The notes under the pieces: model-generated
Database searches by the model: none
The model's input: only the letters and a program-made list of their open reading frames with translations
What the model was told of the DNA's origin: nothing
Part shown: in pieces, positions 38,020 to 47,612 of the stretch
How positions within the stretch are numbered: position 1 is the first letter of the stretch
Layout: every line of letters starts with the position of its first letter
Assembly (NCBI GenBank): GCA_026399025.1
Contig: JAPLRU010000111.1
Span: 1 to 64,000 of the forward strand
Origin: Methylobacter sp.
Lineage (GTDB): Bacteria > Pseudomonadota > Gammaproteobacteria > Methylococcales > Methylomonadaceae
Direction of reading: 5' to 3'
Length of the DNA stretch: 64,000 bases
Translations under genes and position numbers: made by a program

Positions 38020-39642
38020 ATGGCCATAAATCTCACGTCAAAAAAAATATTGATTGCCGAAGCTCACGCAAACTTACGCGAAACAATCAAACATATATTT
38101 GGGTCGCTGGGCGCCAGGTTTATTGTTGAGGCGGAATCGGGCGTCGACGCCATCGCGGCGATGAAAAAAGACAAGTTCGATATTGTGCTTTGCGATTACG
38201 ATTTGCTAGGTAAAAAAACCGGGCAACAGGTTTTGGATGAGGCTAAACACCTTAAGTTATTGCCGGTCAATGCCATCTTTATGATTGCGACCGATGAGCA
38301 TCGTTTGGGTTTGGCACCTAACGCTGTCGATAACAAACCCGACGATTACCTGATCAAGCCGTTTAGCTTAAAACAGGTTTCAAGCCTTCTTGAAAAATGC
38401 GATAACCGTAAGCGATTTTTGGCCGGCATTGAAAACGAAATAGACAGCGGCAATCTTTTTCAAGCCATACGCAATTGCGAAAAGATGCTTGAGCTTGATA
38501 ATAAAAGCATGCACTTGCAATTATTAAAAATGCAGGCTGAATTGAGCATCAAGGTGGGCGACTTTAAGACGGCCGCGAAGGTTTATCAAGATATTCTGGA
38601 TAAAAGAGAGCTGCCCTGGGCCCGATTGGGCTTGGGTGTTGTGGCCTATTGTCTTGCCGATTACGATAACGCGGTTAACACTTTTCAGGGGCTGATCAAA
38701 CAATACCCGGCCATGTTGGAGGCTTACGATTGGCAGGTAAAAGCATACGAGGCTATGGGCAACGACCGGTTGGCTTTATCTTCAATCAACGCTGCCGTTA
38801 CGCTTGCGCCGCAGTCCATTTTAAGACAAAAGAAGCTGGCCATGCTGGCTGATAAAACTGACAATATCGACCTTGCCCAAAAAGCCTATACCGCAATTAT
38901 TGAGTTAGGCAAAAATTCCATTCACAGATCATTCTCCGATTATTCGGGCTTGGCCAATACTTATTTAAAAAGCAATGCAGCCGACAAGGCCTTAGAAATA
39001 GCGGTTAAAATGGCTCAGCAGTTTAAAGCCGATCCTGAAGCAAAACTAAGGGCCGCTCTGTTGGAGATCGAAATTTATCGGGAAAAAGGCAATGAGCGCT
39101 TGGTTGAGCGCGCTTATAATAAAATATGCGAATTGAACGGACAGCTTAACAAACAGCTACCCAGAGAATTACGGCTGAACATGGCCAAGATTTTTTGCCT
39201 GAATGACAATCGTGAAGCCTGCGATGAGATTCTTAACGATTTAGTTAAAACCTATGTTGACGATAAACTTTTCATGAAAGAGACTGTCGCTCTGTGTAAC
39301 GAACTTATCGGCGAAAATTATGTAGAAACGCTGGTCGAGTCGCTAACCCAGGAATTGGTCGACTTCAACAAGGAAGCCGCTAAGTTGTTTAAAAAAGGCG
39401 ACATTAGAGGCGCGCGCGGAGTTTTTGAGCAAATCGCCGCGAAAAGACCGAATAATCCTAAAGTCATTTTAAATCTGATAAAAATCATTCTTCATGATAT
39501 TAAAACGTCCGGCGCCAGTCCGGAAAAAATTATCAGTACGCAATCCTATATCAATACAGCTATTCAACTCGGCATAGCTCACGATCAAATCAGTGTTTTG
39601 CAAACGGCACTGGACACTTTTAAAAACGAAATCGAGCAATAA
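38020..39642 (+). CDS. CheY receiver-TPR response regulator, copy 1
   Basis: 540 residues, cytoplasmic. A CheY-like receiver (residues 1-125) has the phospho-acceptor Asp59 in VLCDYDL and Lys in LIKPF, but the acidic metal pocket at residues 14-15 reads Glu-Ala where the second copy has Glu-Asp. The rest is a TPR superhelix (LGLGVVAYCLADYDNAVNTF, GDIRGARGVFEQIAAKRPNN and others). There is no DNA-binding domain, so output is by protein contact. A 9-base gap couples it to the minimal kinase downstream. The pair is duplicated at 40405-42723. Target unknown. Confidence 0.9.
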   Translation: MAINLTSKKILIAEAHANLRETIKHIFGSLGARFIVEAESGVDAIAAMKKDKFDIVLCDYDLLGKKTGQQVLDEAKHLKLLPVNAIFMIATDEHRLGLAPNAVDNKPDDYLIKPFSLKQVSSLLEKCDNRKRFLAGIENEIDSGNLFQAIRNCEKMLELDNKSMHLQLLKMQAELSIKVGDFKTAAKVYQDILDKRELPWARLGLGVVAYCLADYDNAVNTFQGLIKQYPAMLEAYDWQVKAYEAMGNDRLALSSINAAVTLAPQSILRQKKLAMLADKTDNIDLAQKAYTAIIELGKNSIHRSFSDYSGLANTYLKSNAADKALEIAVKMAQQFKADPEAKLRAALLEIEIYREKGNERLVERAYNKICELNGQLNKQLPRELRLNMAKIFCLNDNREACDEILNDLVKTYVDDKLFMKETVALCNELIGENYVETLVESLTQELVDFNKEAAKLFKKGDIRGARGVFEQIAAKRPNNPKVILNLIKIILHDIKTSGASPEKIISTQSYINTAIQLGIAHDQISVLQTALDTFKNEIEQ

Positions 39643-39651
39643 TCCGCCAAA

Positions 39652-40338
39652 ATGTCCAATACTTCTATGCTTTCAATCAATTTTCCTTCTCTTCTAACCT
39701 CTTCAGTGCATGATATAAAGAATTCATTGAGAGTGCTTCGAACCCTTCATGCCCAGCTTGAAAGCATCTATCAAGATAAAAAACATATTGAATTCAAACA
39801 ATTGGAGTTTGAAGCGAATCGTATGAACAATAGCTTGATGCAGTTATTGACGCTTTATAAAATCGACTTCGCCCAATACAGCCTGACCATAGACGAACAC
39901 AGCGCCGCTGAGCTATTGGAGGATATCGTCAATCAGCATTCCACTTTATTATCCTTAGGCGACATTCAACTGATCACGGAATGCGATAGCGATTTGCTTT
40001 GTTATTGCGACAGCACCTTGATCAGCAATGCGCTTTGCACATTAGTCAACAACGCGCAGCGCTATTGCTTGAGCAAAGTACTGTTATCCGCAACTCAGGA
40101 AGACGATTATGTGGTTTTTTGCATCGAAGATGACAGCAGCGGTTATCCGGAAAATCTTCTGACCTCCGATTGCAAAAAACTTCCCGAGCTTGATATGACG
40201 ACCGGTAATACCGGCTTAGGCTTGTTTTTTGCGGAGACCGTTGCTCAATTACATGTTCAAGCCGACAAGCGGGGTTTTATTATGACCGACAATAACAGCC
40301 GGTTCGGCGGTTCCAGATTTAAACTTTATTTACCCTAA
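39652..40338 (+). CDS. Minimal cytoplasmic histidine kinase, copy 1
   Basis: 228 residues, no membrane segment and no sensor domain. A HisKA-like helix carries the phospho-accepting His in SVHDIKNSL near residue 20, followed by an HATPase domain: N box NALCTLVNNAQRY near 123, a G1-like EDDSSGYPE near 158, and G2 GNTGLGLFFAETVAQLH near 185. The conserved partner is the CheY-TPR protein encoded 9 bases upstream. Because it lacks a sensor, its input probably comes through a partner or through the TPR protein. Copy 2 lies at 42037. Confidence 0.85.
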   Translation: MSNTSMLSINFPSLLTSSVHDIKNSLRVLRTLHAQLESIYQDKKHIEFKQLEFEANRMNNSLMQLLTLYKIDFAQYSLTIDEHSAAELLEDIVNQHSTLLSLGDIQLITECDSDLLCYCDSTLISNALCTLVNNAQRYCLSKVLLSATQEDDYVVFCIEDDSSGYPENLLTSDCKKLPELDMTTGNTGLGLFFAETVAQLHVQADKRGFIMTDNNSRFGGSRFKLYLP

Positions 40339-40404
40339 CTGTTGCGATCATTAAGGTTCAAGCCAAATCCAACAGCTAAGCAATAAAGTTAAAATTGATC
40401 CCTT

Positions 40405-42027
40405 ATGGCTATAAACCTTACGTCAAAAAAGATATTGGTCGTCGAAGACCAAGCAATCATGCGCGAAACCATCAAACATATATTGGGCGCATTTGGCGCC
40501 CGGTTTATCGTTGAGGCGGAAAACGGCATCAACGCAATCACAGCGATGAGAATTGACAAGTTCGATATTGTGCTTTGCGATTACAACCTGCTCAGGGGGA
40601 AAAACGGTCAGCAGGTTCTGGAAGAAGCCCGGTTTCTTAAGCTATTGCCGGTCAGTGCCATCTTTATCATGGTGACCTGCGAACAAAGCCAGGAGATGGT
40701 GCTTACCGCGCTCGATAACAAACCCGATGACTATCTGATTAAACCTTTTAATCGGCAACAACTGTTAAGCCGTATTGAAAGATGCCATGCCCGTAAAAAA
40801 TACTTGGCCAGTGTCGAAAATGAAATAGACAACGGCAATATTTATCAAGCCATTTACAATTGCGAAAAGCTGCTTCAACTGGATGGTAAAAAAATGCGCT
40901 TGCAATTATTAAAAATGCAAGCCGAATTGACGCTTAAGGTAGGGGATTTTAAGACTGCCGAAGAGATCTACCAGGATATTCTGCACGAAAGAGAATTGCC
41001 TTGGGCCAGGATGGGATTAGGTATTGTGGCTTTTTTTCTGGGCTATTACGATCAGGCTATTAAGATTTTTCAGGATCTTATCGAACAATATCCGGTGATG
41101 CTGGAAGCTTATGATTGGTTGGTTAAAGCGCAAGAATCTCTCGGTAACGATGAGCATGCTTTATCCTCGCTTAATTCAGCTGTTTTGCTTTCTCCGCAGT
41201 CCATCTTAAGACAAAAAAAATTGGCCGTCTTAGCGGATAAAACCGACAATCTGTCTCTTGCCAAGAAAGCCTACACGGCCACCATTAAACTGGGTAAAAA
41301 CTCTATCCATCGGTCCTCCGGCGACTATTCGGGTTTGGCCAATGTTTATTTAAAAAGCAACGCGGCCAGCGAAGCACTCAAAGTACTGTATGAGCTGAAT
41401 CAGCAGTTTCACAATGATCCTGAAGCCAAGATCAGAGCCGCCTTGCTGGAAACCGAGATTCATCAGACCAAAGGCAATAAAGCGCTGGCCCAGCAAGCCT
41501 ATAACAAAGCGTTTAAACTCAGCGAACAATTTAACCGGCAGATCTCCAGGGAACTGCGCCTGGAAATGGCCAAGATTTTTCATCTGAACGGGAACGGCGA
41601 AATTTGCGACGAAATTCTTAACGATCTTGTTAAAACCAACATTGACGACAAAGCCTTTATCAAGAATCTGGTAACCATGTGCGACGCCGTCATCGGCGAC
41701 AATTATGCCGAAACATTGATCCAGCATATAAAAAAAGAATTGGTCGACATTAATAATAAAGGCGTCGGATTATTCCAGGAAGGCAACATTAAAGAGGCTC
41801 TGGCGGTCTTTGAAAAGGCCATTATAAAGATGCCCGATAATCACACTATCCTGTTAAATATGATAAAAATCATCATTCATGACATTAAAACGTCTAAACC
41901 CGATCCGGAAAAAATCATGAGTGCCCAAGCCTATATTAATAGAGCCATTCAACTCGGCATACCTCACAATCAAATCAGCGGCTTGCAAACGGAGCTGGAC
42001 ACTATTCAATATAAATCTCACCAATAG
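40405..42027 (+). CDS. CheY receiver-TPR response regulator, copy 2
   Basis: 540 residues, the same length as copy 1 and alike throughout: the N-terminal MAINLTSKKIL, VLCDYNL with Asp59, LPWARMGLGIVAFFLGYYDQAI, and the terminal TPR helices. Here the receiver has the full acidic pair (residues 14-15 Glu-Asp in VVEDQAIMRET), so it should be able to bind Mg and be phosphorylated normally. The 9-base spacer to the next kinase and the spacer sequence itself resemble copy 1, so the whole two-gene unit was duplicated. Confidence 0.9.
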   Translation: MAINLTSKKILVVEDQAIMRETIKHILGAFGARFIVEAENGINAITAMRIDKFDIVLCDYNLLRGKNGQQVLEEARFLKLLPVSAIFIMVTCEQSQEMVLTALDNKPDDYLIKPFNRQQLLSRIERCHARKKYLASVENEIDNGNIYQAIYNCEKLLQLDGKKMRLQLLKMQAELTLKVGDFKTAEEIYQDILHERELPWARMGLGIVAFFLGYYDQAIKIFQDLIEQYPVMLEAYDWLVKAQESLGNDEHALSSLNSAVLLSPQSILRQKKLAVLADKTDNLSLAKKAYTATIKLGKNSIHRSSGDYSGLANVYLKSNAASEALKVLYELNQQFHNDPEAKIRAALLETEIHQTKGNKALAQQAYNKAFKLSEQFNRQISRELRLEMAKIFHLNGNGEICDEILNDLVKTNIDDKAFIKNLVTMCDAVIGDNYAETLIQHIKKELVDINNKGVGLFQEGNIKEALAVFEKAIIKMPDNHTILLNMIKIIIHDIKTSKPDPEKIMSAQAYINRAIQLGIPHNQISGLQTELDTIQYKSHQ

Positions 42028-42036
42028 CCCATCAAA

Positions 42037-42723
42037 ATGCCTAATAATCAAATGCTTTCAATTGGTTTTCCCGCCATTTTGGCTTCTTCAGTGCATGACA
42101 TAAAAAACTCTTTAACCGCTCTTCGCGCATTGCTCAGCCAGCTTGAGAATATTTATCAAGATCCTAAGCCTAATGAATTTAAACACTTAGAATTTGAAAC
42201 CAATCGCATGAACAGTAGCCTGATGCAGTTACTGACATTGTATAAAATCGATTTATCTCAATTTAGTTTGGCTATAGACGAACATAGGGCCGCCGACATC
42301 GTGGAAGATATTGTCGCCCAGCAATCGACCTTATTATCTTTAAGCAATATTGAACTGATTACCCAATGCGATGGCGAACTGTTTTGTTATTGCGACAGCA
42401 CCCTGATCAGCAATGCGCTTTGCACCTTAGTCAACAACTCGCAACGTTATTGCTTGAGCAAAGTTCTACTTTCTGTGACCCAGGAGAATGATTATATTGT
42501 TTTTAGCATCGAAGACGACGGCATGGGTTATCCGGAGAACCTGATATCGTCCGATTATAAGCAGGTTCCCCAGCTTGATCTGGTGACCGGCAATACCGGC
42601 TTGGGCTTGTTTTTTGCCGAAACCATTGCGCAATTGCATGTTCAAGGTCAAAGCCGGGGCTTTATCGTTACCGACAACGGCAGTCAGTTCGGCGGGGCCA
42701 GATTTAAGCTGTATTTGCCCTAA
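42037..42723 (+). CDS. Minimal cytoplasmic histidine kinase, copy 2
   Basis: 228 residues, aligned end to end with copy 1: SVHDIKNSLTALRALLSQ phospho-His region, NALCTLVNNSQRY N box, EDDGMGYPE G1 box (closer to the DxGxG consensus than copy 1) and GNTGLGLFFAETIAQLH. No sensor or membrane segment. It ends 34 bases from the convergent holA gene. Whether the two kinases cross-talk with the two regulators cannot be read from sequence. Confidence 0.85.
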   Translation: MPNNQMLSIGFPAILASSVHDIKNSLTALRALLSQLENIYQDPKPNEFKHLEFETNRMNSSLMQLLTLYKIDLSQFSLAIDEHRAADIVEDIVAQQSTLLSLSNIELITQCDGELFCYCDSTLISNALCTLVNNSQRYCLSKVLLSVTQENDYIVFSIEDDGMGYPENLISSDYKQVPQLDLVTGNTGLGLFFAETIAQLHVQGQSRGFIVTDNGSQFGGARFKLYLP

Positions 42724-42757
42724 GCATAAACACAGATAAAAATTCGTTTTAACAGTA

Positions 42758-43786
42758 TCAGGGCCGTATCTGCCGAGCCGTTACTACGGATGCAAACATC
42801 AGGCAAACCGCCAGCAAGGTTTCCCAAGGCCGGCCTTGCTGTTGGCCTTTAATTTGCCGGTCCGCTTTCGCGCTCAGCGTCAGTATTTTATGTAAATCGG
42901 ATTCGCTCAGCCTGTTCAGCGCGTCACTCACCAGCGCTTGGCGCTTATCCCAGATTTGGTTGTTTTTAAACACCAGAGCCCGGTTTTGCCCCTGAGCCAG
43001 CGCTTGTTTAATCCGGAGCAGTGTCCGCGCTTCCCGCGTCAACGCCCACAGCACCACGGGAGCCGCAATGCCTTCCGCCTGCAAACCGGACAAGATCTTT
43101 AAGATTCGATTTACCTTGGCCGCCAATACGCTATCCATCAGCTTAAACACATCGAATCTGGAACTGTCGGCCACCGCATCGCTTATCTGCTGAGTGCTGA
43201 GCTGTCCGCTGCCGTACAACACGTAAAGTTTTTCTATTTCCTGCGCGGCCGCCAACAGATTGCCTTCGATTCTGGATGCCAAAATTTTTAGGCCTTCCGG
43301 TTCAGCCTGTAGACCGCGCCGTTGCATGCGTTGCTGTAACCAACGCAGCAGGTCTTGGCCTTCTAACGGCCAGACTTGAACAATGCAGCCGACCTTATCC
43401 AAAGCCTGAAACCAGCGCGCTTTTAATGAGGCGCCGGCTGTTTTGGCCGCGGTAATCAGCAACAGCACATCTTGCGGCAAATGTTCGCAATAAGCGGTCA
43501 GGGCTTTAGCGCCCTCGGTGCCCGGCGTGCCGGTGGACAATCTCAAATCGATAATTTTCTTATCGGCAAAAATGGATAAAGAACCGGCCGATTCGCTTAA
43601 GTCCTGCCAGGAAAATCCGGCATCGGCGACAAGAATCTCGCGGCTTTCATAACCCGCTTTTCGTGCGGCCGCCCTGACTGAATCGGCCATTTCGCCCAGC
43701 TGCAACGGCTCGTCGCCGCTGATAAAATAAACCGGCGCCAAACTCTTTTGCAGCGCGGTTGTTATTTGTTCGGGCTTGAGCCGCAT
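42758..43786 (-). CDS. holA: DNA polymerase III delta subunit
   Basis: 342 residues. The delta subunit of the clamp loader, which opens the beta clamp. The N-terminal part has the AAA-like domain I start FISGDEPLQLGEMADSVRAAA, then KKIIDLRLSTGTPG, YCEHLPQDVLLLITA and the C-terminal collar domain with MDSVLAAKVNRILKILSGLQAEG and LWALTREARTLLRI. The first codon is adjacent to the lptE stop (one-base step), so leuS-lptE-holA form an operon as in E. coli. Confidence 0.95.
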   Translation of the reverse strand: MRLKPEQITTALQKSLAPVYFISGDEPLQLGEMADSVRAAARKAGYESREILVADAGFSWQDLSESAGSLSIFADKKIIDLRLSTGTPGTEGAKALTAYCEHLPQDVLLLITAAKTAGASLKARWFQALDKVGCIVQVWPLEGQDLLRWLQQRMQRRGLQAEPEGLKILASRIEGNLLAAAQEIEKLYVLYGSGQLSTQQISDAVADSSRFDVFKLMDSVLAAKVNRILKILSGLQAEGIAAPVVLWALTREARTLLRIKQALAQGQNRALVFKNNQIWDKRQALVSDALNRLSESDLHKILTLSAKADRQIKGQQQGRPWETLLAVCLMFASVVTARQIRP

Positions 43787-44284
43787 TTATTTTGCGCCTG
43801 TTTCTAATACGACTCGGGCGCGGTTCACGATAGTTTGCACGGCTTGCTGATACATTTCGTTACGGATCACGGCTTCTTCCTGATCCTTGGCAATCATAAA
43901 CTGCTGATCGTTATAATATTCGCGTCTGACGTCCACCGATTGCCGCTCCATCAGCGGGGCGTCGTCGGCATTGGCAAGTTCATAGTCCAGGCGATAGTTG
44001 AGTTCGAATTCGTTAGACTTGCCCCTTGTGCTCAACGACAACACGCGGCGGCTAAAGTCTTCGTTAAATATCTTGACCACAATACCGGCGCCTTTACGCG
44101 AGTCGGCAAGCTGACTGGAAGACGATTTCATGATTTGCTTGAATTGTTCGTGTAGCGCTCCCGATGCACCCTCTACATAAACGTTTTTTAGATTTGCCGG
44201 TAAATCCAATGCGCCGCGCAGATGATAGCCGCAAGCGCTCAATAACAAAGCCATCACCAAAATGGCTGCTTTTTTTGTTAACAC
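43787..44284 (-). CDS. lptE: LPS-assembly lipoprotein LptE
   Basis: 165 residues. The outer-membrane lipoprotein that plugs LptD during lipopolysaccharide export. A lipoprotein signal peptide with lipobox LLSACGYHLRGALDLPANL is followed by the LptE core (YVEGASGALHEQF, STRGKSNEFELNYRLDYEL, RREYYNDQQFMIAKDQEEA). The start is GTG at 44284 with a nearby AGGAAAAGG; the signal sequence is short, and an internal ATG at residue 11 would remove most of it. It lies between leuS and holA. Confidence 0.92.
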   Translation of the reverse strand: MLTKKAAILVMALLLSACGYHLRGALDLPANLKNVYVEGASGALHEQFKQIMKSSSSQLADSRKGAGIVVKIFNEDFSRRVLSLSTRGKSNEFELNYRLDYELANADDAPLMERQSVDVRREYYNDQQFMIAKDQEEAVIRNEMYQQAVQTIVNRARVVLETGAK

Positions 44285-44483
44285 ACCTTTTCCTCTTAAA
44301 TGAATAGAACGCAGATGATGCGGATATTTATGATTAAATAAGATTTTTCTTGTCTAAAAAACATACTTCAAGGTCTTGTAGAGTTCAGAACGCCTTGTTT
44401 TTCGAGCGATTTCTGAATTTTTACAATCATCTATTTATTGGCGTCATCTGCGTTCCATTGTATTTGATGGTGCTGAGTAAGGC

Positions 44484-46985
44484 CTAAACGACAATATTGA
44501 CCAGTTTTTTAGGCACCACGATTACCTTTTTGATCGGCTTGTCTTCAATAAAGCGCTTAACCTGTTCATCACTCAGCGCCATGGCCTCTATTTCATCTTT
44601 AGACGCATTGACCGACACCGACATTTTGCTGCGTAACTTGCCGTTAACCTGTAGCACCAGTTCCAAGGTGTCCTGCTCCAAAGCCGTCGCATCGACCTGG
44701 GGCCATGATGCACCGACCACCGCTTCCGGATGCCCCAAATCCAGCCACAGCTGATGGCAGATATGCGGCACTATCGGCGACAGCATCAACACAATGGCTT
44801 CCAAGGCTTCCTGCCGAACCGCCTTGCCGTTATCGGAATCATCGGCAAATTTGGACAAAGTGTTGATCAGCTCCATATTCGCGGCGATGACGGTATTAAA
44901 GGTATAGCGTCTGCCGAAATCGTCGGTCGCTTTCTGGATAGTCAAGTGCAGTTGGCGGCGCAGGGCTTGTTGCTCAGCGCTTAAAGCTTGTTTATCCAGC
45001 GCTACTGTAGAACCACCGGCCTCGCAATGCAGATACGCTTGTTTCCACAACCGTTTCAGGAATCTGAACGCGCCTTCCACTCCACTGTCGGACCATTCCA
45101 ACGATTGTTCCGGGGGCGCGGCAAACATGATAAATAAGCGCACGGTATCGGCGCCGTATTGATCGATCAGGCCTTGCGGGTCAACCGTGTTACCCTTGGA
45201 TTTGGACATTTTGCTGCCGTCTTTCAGCACCATGCCTTGGGTCAACAGCTTTTTAAACGGCTCGTCGCAGACCAACAAACCTTCATCGCGCAACAATTTG
45301 GTATAAAACCGCGCATACAGCAAATGCAAAATAGCATGTTCGATGCCGCCGATATAATGATCGACCGGCAGCCAGTATTTGGCGCTTGGGTCGATCATGC
45401 GGTCCGGGTTGCTGCCTGCAAAGCGCGCGAAATACCAGGACGATTCCATAAAAGTATCGAAGGTATCGGTTTCCCGGCGCGCCGCTTTGCCGCAGGTCGG
45501 GCAAGTCGTATGGGAGAAAGTCGGATGCGCAACCAACGGCGATTGCGAGCCATCCAGCACTACGTCCCTGGGCAATTCCACCGGCAAATCTTGTTCAGGG
45601 ACAGGAACCGTGCCGCAGTCGTCGCAATAAATAACCGGAATCGGCGCACCCCAGTAACGCTGGCGGGAAACGCCCCAGTCGCGCAATCTGAAATTAGTTT
45701 TGCGCTGACCTTTTTGGTCTTTTTCCAGCGCTTCCGAAATAGCTGCAAAAGCCTGTTCCGAGGTCAAGCCGTCAAACGCGCCGGAATTTTTCAACACACC
45801 TTTTACCGTGTAAGCCTGCTCCGAACAATCATCGTCTCCGCCGTCTTTAGCGAAAATCACCTGCTTGATCGCAATGCCGTACTTTTGCGCAAACTCAAAA
45901 TCACGCTGGTCATGGGCCGGAACCGACATCACAGCGCCGGTGCCGTAGCCCATCAACACAAAATTGGCTATCCATACCGGCACCTGTTCGCCGGTGATGG
46001 GATGAATCGCTTTGACGCCGGAATCGATGCCGCGTTTTTCCATGGTTTCCATCGCCGCTTCGGAGGTTTCCATCATCTTGCAGTCATCAATGAATGCGCG
46101 GATCTCGGCATTGCTTTCCGCGGCTTTTAACGCCAACGGATGTTCCGCCGCCACCGCAAGATAAGTCACGCCCATCAAGGTATCGGGACGCGTGGTATAG
46201 ATGCTTAAAGGCTGATCAGAGCCGGGTACCGTGAAATCCATCTCCACGCCTTCGGAACGGCCTATCCAGTTGGCCTGCATGGTTTTAACCTGTTCCGGCC
46301 AGCCGTCCAGCGTTTCCAGCGAGGCGAGCAGTTCATCCGCATAAGCGGTGATTTTTAAAAACCACTGGGCGATTTCCTTGCGCTCGACTTGGGTATCGCA
46401 ACGCCAGCAGCAACCGTCGATGACTTGCTCGTTCGCTAAAACGGTCATATCGTGCGGACACCAGTTGACCGGCGCGGTTTTTTTATAAACCAGGCCTTTT
46501 TCCAGCAGCTTCAGGAAAAACCACTGCTCCCACTTATAATAATGCGGATCGCAGGTGGCTAATTCGCGGTCCCAGTCGTAGCCGAAACCCAAGCGCTTGA
46601 GCTGGTCGCGCATATAGTCGATGTTGCTGTAGGTCCAGTCGGCAGGATGCACACCGTGCTGCATCGCGGCATTTTCCGCCGGCAGGCCGAACGCATCCCA
46701 ACCCATGGGCTGTAACACATTTTTGCCCAACATGCGCTGATAGCGGCTGATTACGTCGCCGATGGTGTAGTTGCGGACATGGCCCATGTGCAGCTTGCCG
46801 CTGGGGTAAGGGAACATCGACAAACAATAATATTTGTCTTGCGTAGACGATTCCGACACATTCGCCGCACCTGCTCCCGGCAGGTTTGCGGCATACACAC
46901 CATCCTTGGCGATAAATACGCCTGACGCATCCCAGGCGGCCTGTACTTCTTGCTCGATTGCCAAAGGCTTATAATTTTCTTGCAT
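44484..46985 (-). CDS. leuS: Leucyl-tRNA synthetase
   Basis: 833 residues. A class I synthetase that attaches leucine to tRNA-Leu. The HIGH-like motif is [15 protein letters not shown] near residue 57, and KMSKS is intact in [12 protein letters not shown] near 590. The CP1 editing domain is present ([24 protein letters not shown] and [14 protein letters not shown]). The zinc-like cysteine cluster ([35 protein letters not shown]) is visible. The C-terminal domain ends [11 protein letters not shown]. About 200 non-coding bases separate it from lptE. Confidence 0.97.
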   Translation of the reverse strand: MQENYKPLAIEQEVQAAWDASGVFIAKDGVYAANLPGAGAANVSESSTQDKYYCLSMFPYPSGKLHMGHVRNYTIGDVISRYQRMLGKNVLQPMGWDAFGLPAENAAMQHGVHPADWTYSNIDYMRDQLKRLGFGYDWDRELATCDPHYYKWEQWFFLKLLEKGLVYKKTAPVNWCPHDMTVLANEQVIDGCCWRCDTQVERKEIAQWFLKITAYADELLASLETLDGWPEQVKTMQANWIGRSEGVEMDFTVPGSDQPLSIYTTRPDTLMGVTYLAVAAEHPLALKAAESNAEIRAFIDDCKMMETSEAAMETMEKRGIDSGVKAIHPITGEQVPVWIANFVLMGYGTGAVMSVPAHDQRDFEFAQKYGIAIKQVIFAKDGGDDDCSEQAYTVKGVLKNSGAFDGLTSEQAFAAISEALEKDQKGQRKTNFRLRDWGVSRQRYWGAPIPVIYCDDCGTVPVPEQDLPVELPRDVVLDGSQSPLVAHPTFSHTTCPTCGKAARRETDTFDTFMESSWYFARFAGSNPDRMIDPSAKYWLPVDHYIGGIEHAILHLLYARFYTKLLRDEGLLVCDEPFKKLLTQGMVLKDGSKMSKSKGNTVDPQGLIDQYGADTVRLFIMFAAPPEQSLEWSDSGVEGAFRFLKRLWKQAYLHCEAGGSTVALDKQALSAEQQALRRQLHLTIQKATDDFGRRYTFNTVIAANMELINTLSKFADDSDNGKAVRQEALEAIVLMLSPIVPHICHQLWLDLGHPEAVVGASWPQVDATALEQDTLELVLQVNGKLRSKMSVSVNASKDEIEAMALSDEQVKRFIEDKPIKKVIVVPKKLVNIVV

Positions 46986-47068
46986 CCTTCTCGTCTTTTA
47001 CCAGTCAAAAGCGTTAGAATACCGTACAGTTGCTTAAATCTAAAGCGCCATTTTCAGGAATCGAACCT

Positions 47069-47554
47069 ATGAATAAAAACAAACTTATCGCCGCTTATAC
47101 CGATTTTATGAAGCATCTTCATGAAACCATGGAAGACACGCTGCATTCTTTTGCCGAAGCATTGGAAATATCAAAAGAAAAGACCGGCAAGGACAGCAAT
47201 TTGACCAACGAAGAGTTGGACAAGGTTTCCGGGTTTGTTAAACGTGACATCGAACATGCGGCTCACGGTCTGTCCACCGAGGAAGATAAGAACTCGCTGT
47301 CCGAATGGTTTAAGTTCGATGTTGAGTTAATTGAAAATTTCGCCCTGGATGCTTTTTTAAGCGTTGCCGATAAAACCCGCCTGGAACTGGCAAAACTGGA
47401 AGAATTGGCAAAAGCGCATACCTATCACAGCGGCGATATTACCGTACCGGGCACTTTTATCTGCGACGACTGCGGTAAGGAAATCGCGTTTAAAACCCCC
47501 AGCGAAATTCCCGAATGTCCGCAATGCCACGGCAAAACCTTTATCCGCATTTGA
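47069..47554 (+). CDS. Zinc-ribbon protein of the YbeL (DUF1451) family
   Basis: 161 residues. The N-terminal part is a charged helical domain (MKHLHETMEDTLHSFAEALE, ELDKVSGFVKRDIEHAAHG, LSEWFKFDVELIENFALDAF), and the C-terminal part is a zinc ribbon with CDDCGK and CPQCHG about 20 residues apart. Layout and TYHSGDITVPGTFICDDCG match E. coli YbeL, which is also encoded close to leuS. Function unknown. ATG 47069, preceded by CAGGAA, is chosen over an upstream start. It is divergent from leuS. Confidence 0.9.
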   Translation: MNKNKLIAAYTDFMKHLHETMEDTLHSFAEALEISKEKTGKDSNLTNEELDKVSGFVKRDIEHAAHGLSTEEDKNSLSEWFKFDVELIENFALDAFLSVADKTRLELAKLEELAKAHTYHSGDITVPGTFICDDCGKEIAFKTPSEIPECPQCHGKTFIRI

Positions 47555-47612
47555 TATTGCCGGTCCAAGCTTTATAATGCCACTTTTAACTATTTGATTT
47601 AACGGGGATAAC

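Noticed and set aside
45159-46130. Long open frame opposite leuS (323 codons)
   Set aside because: It is a mirror frame of a clearly real gene, caused by codon bias; no domain or start signal.
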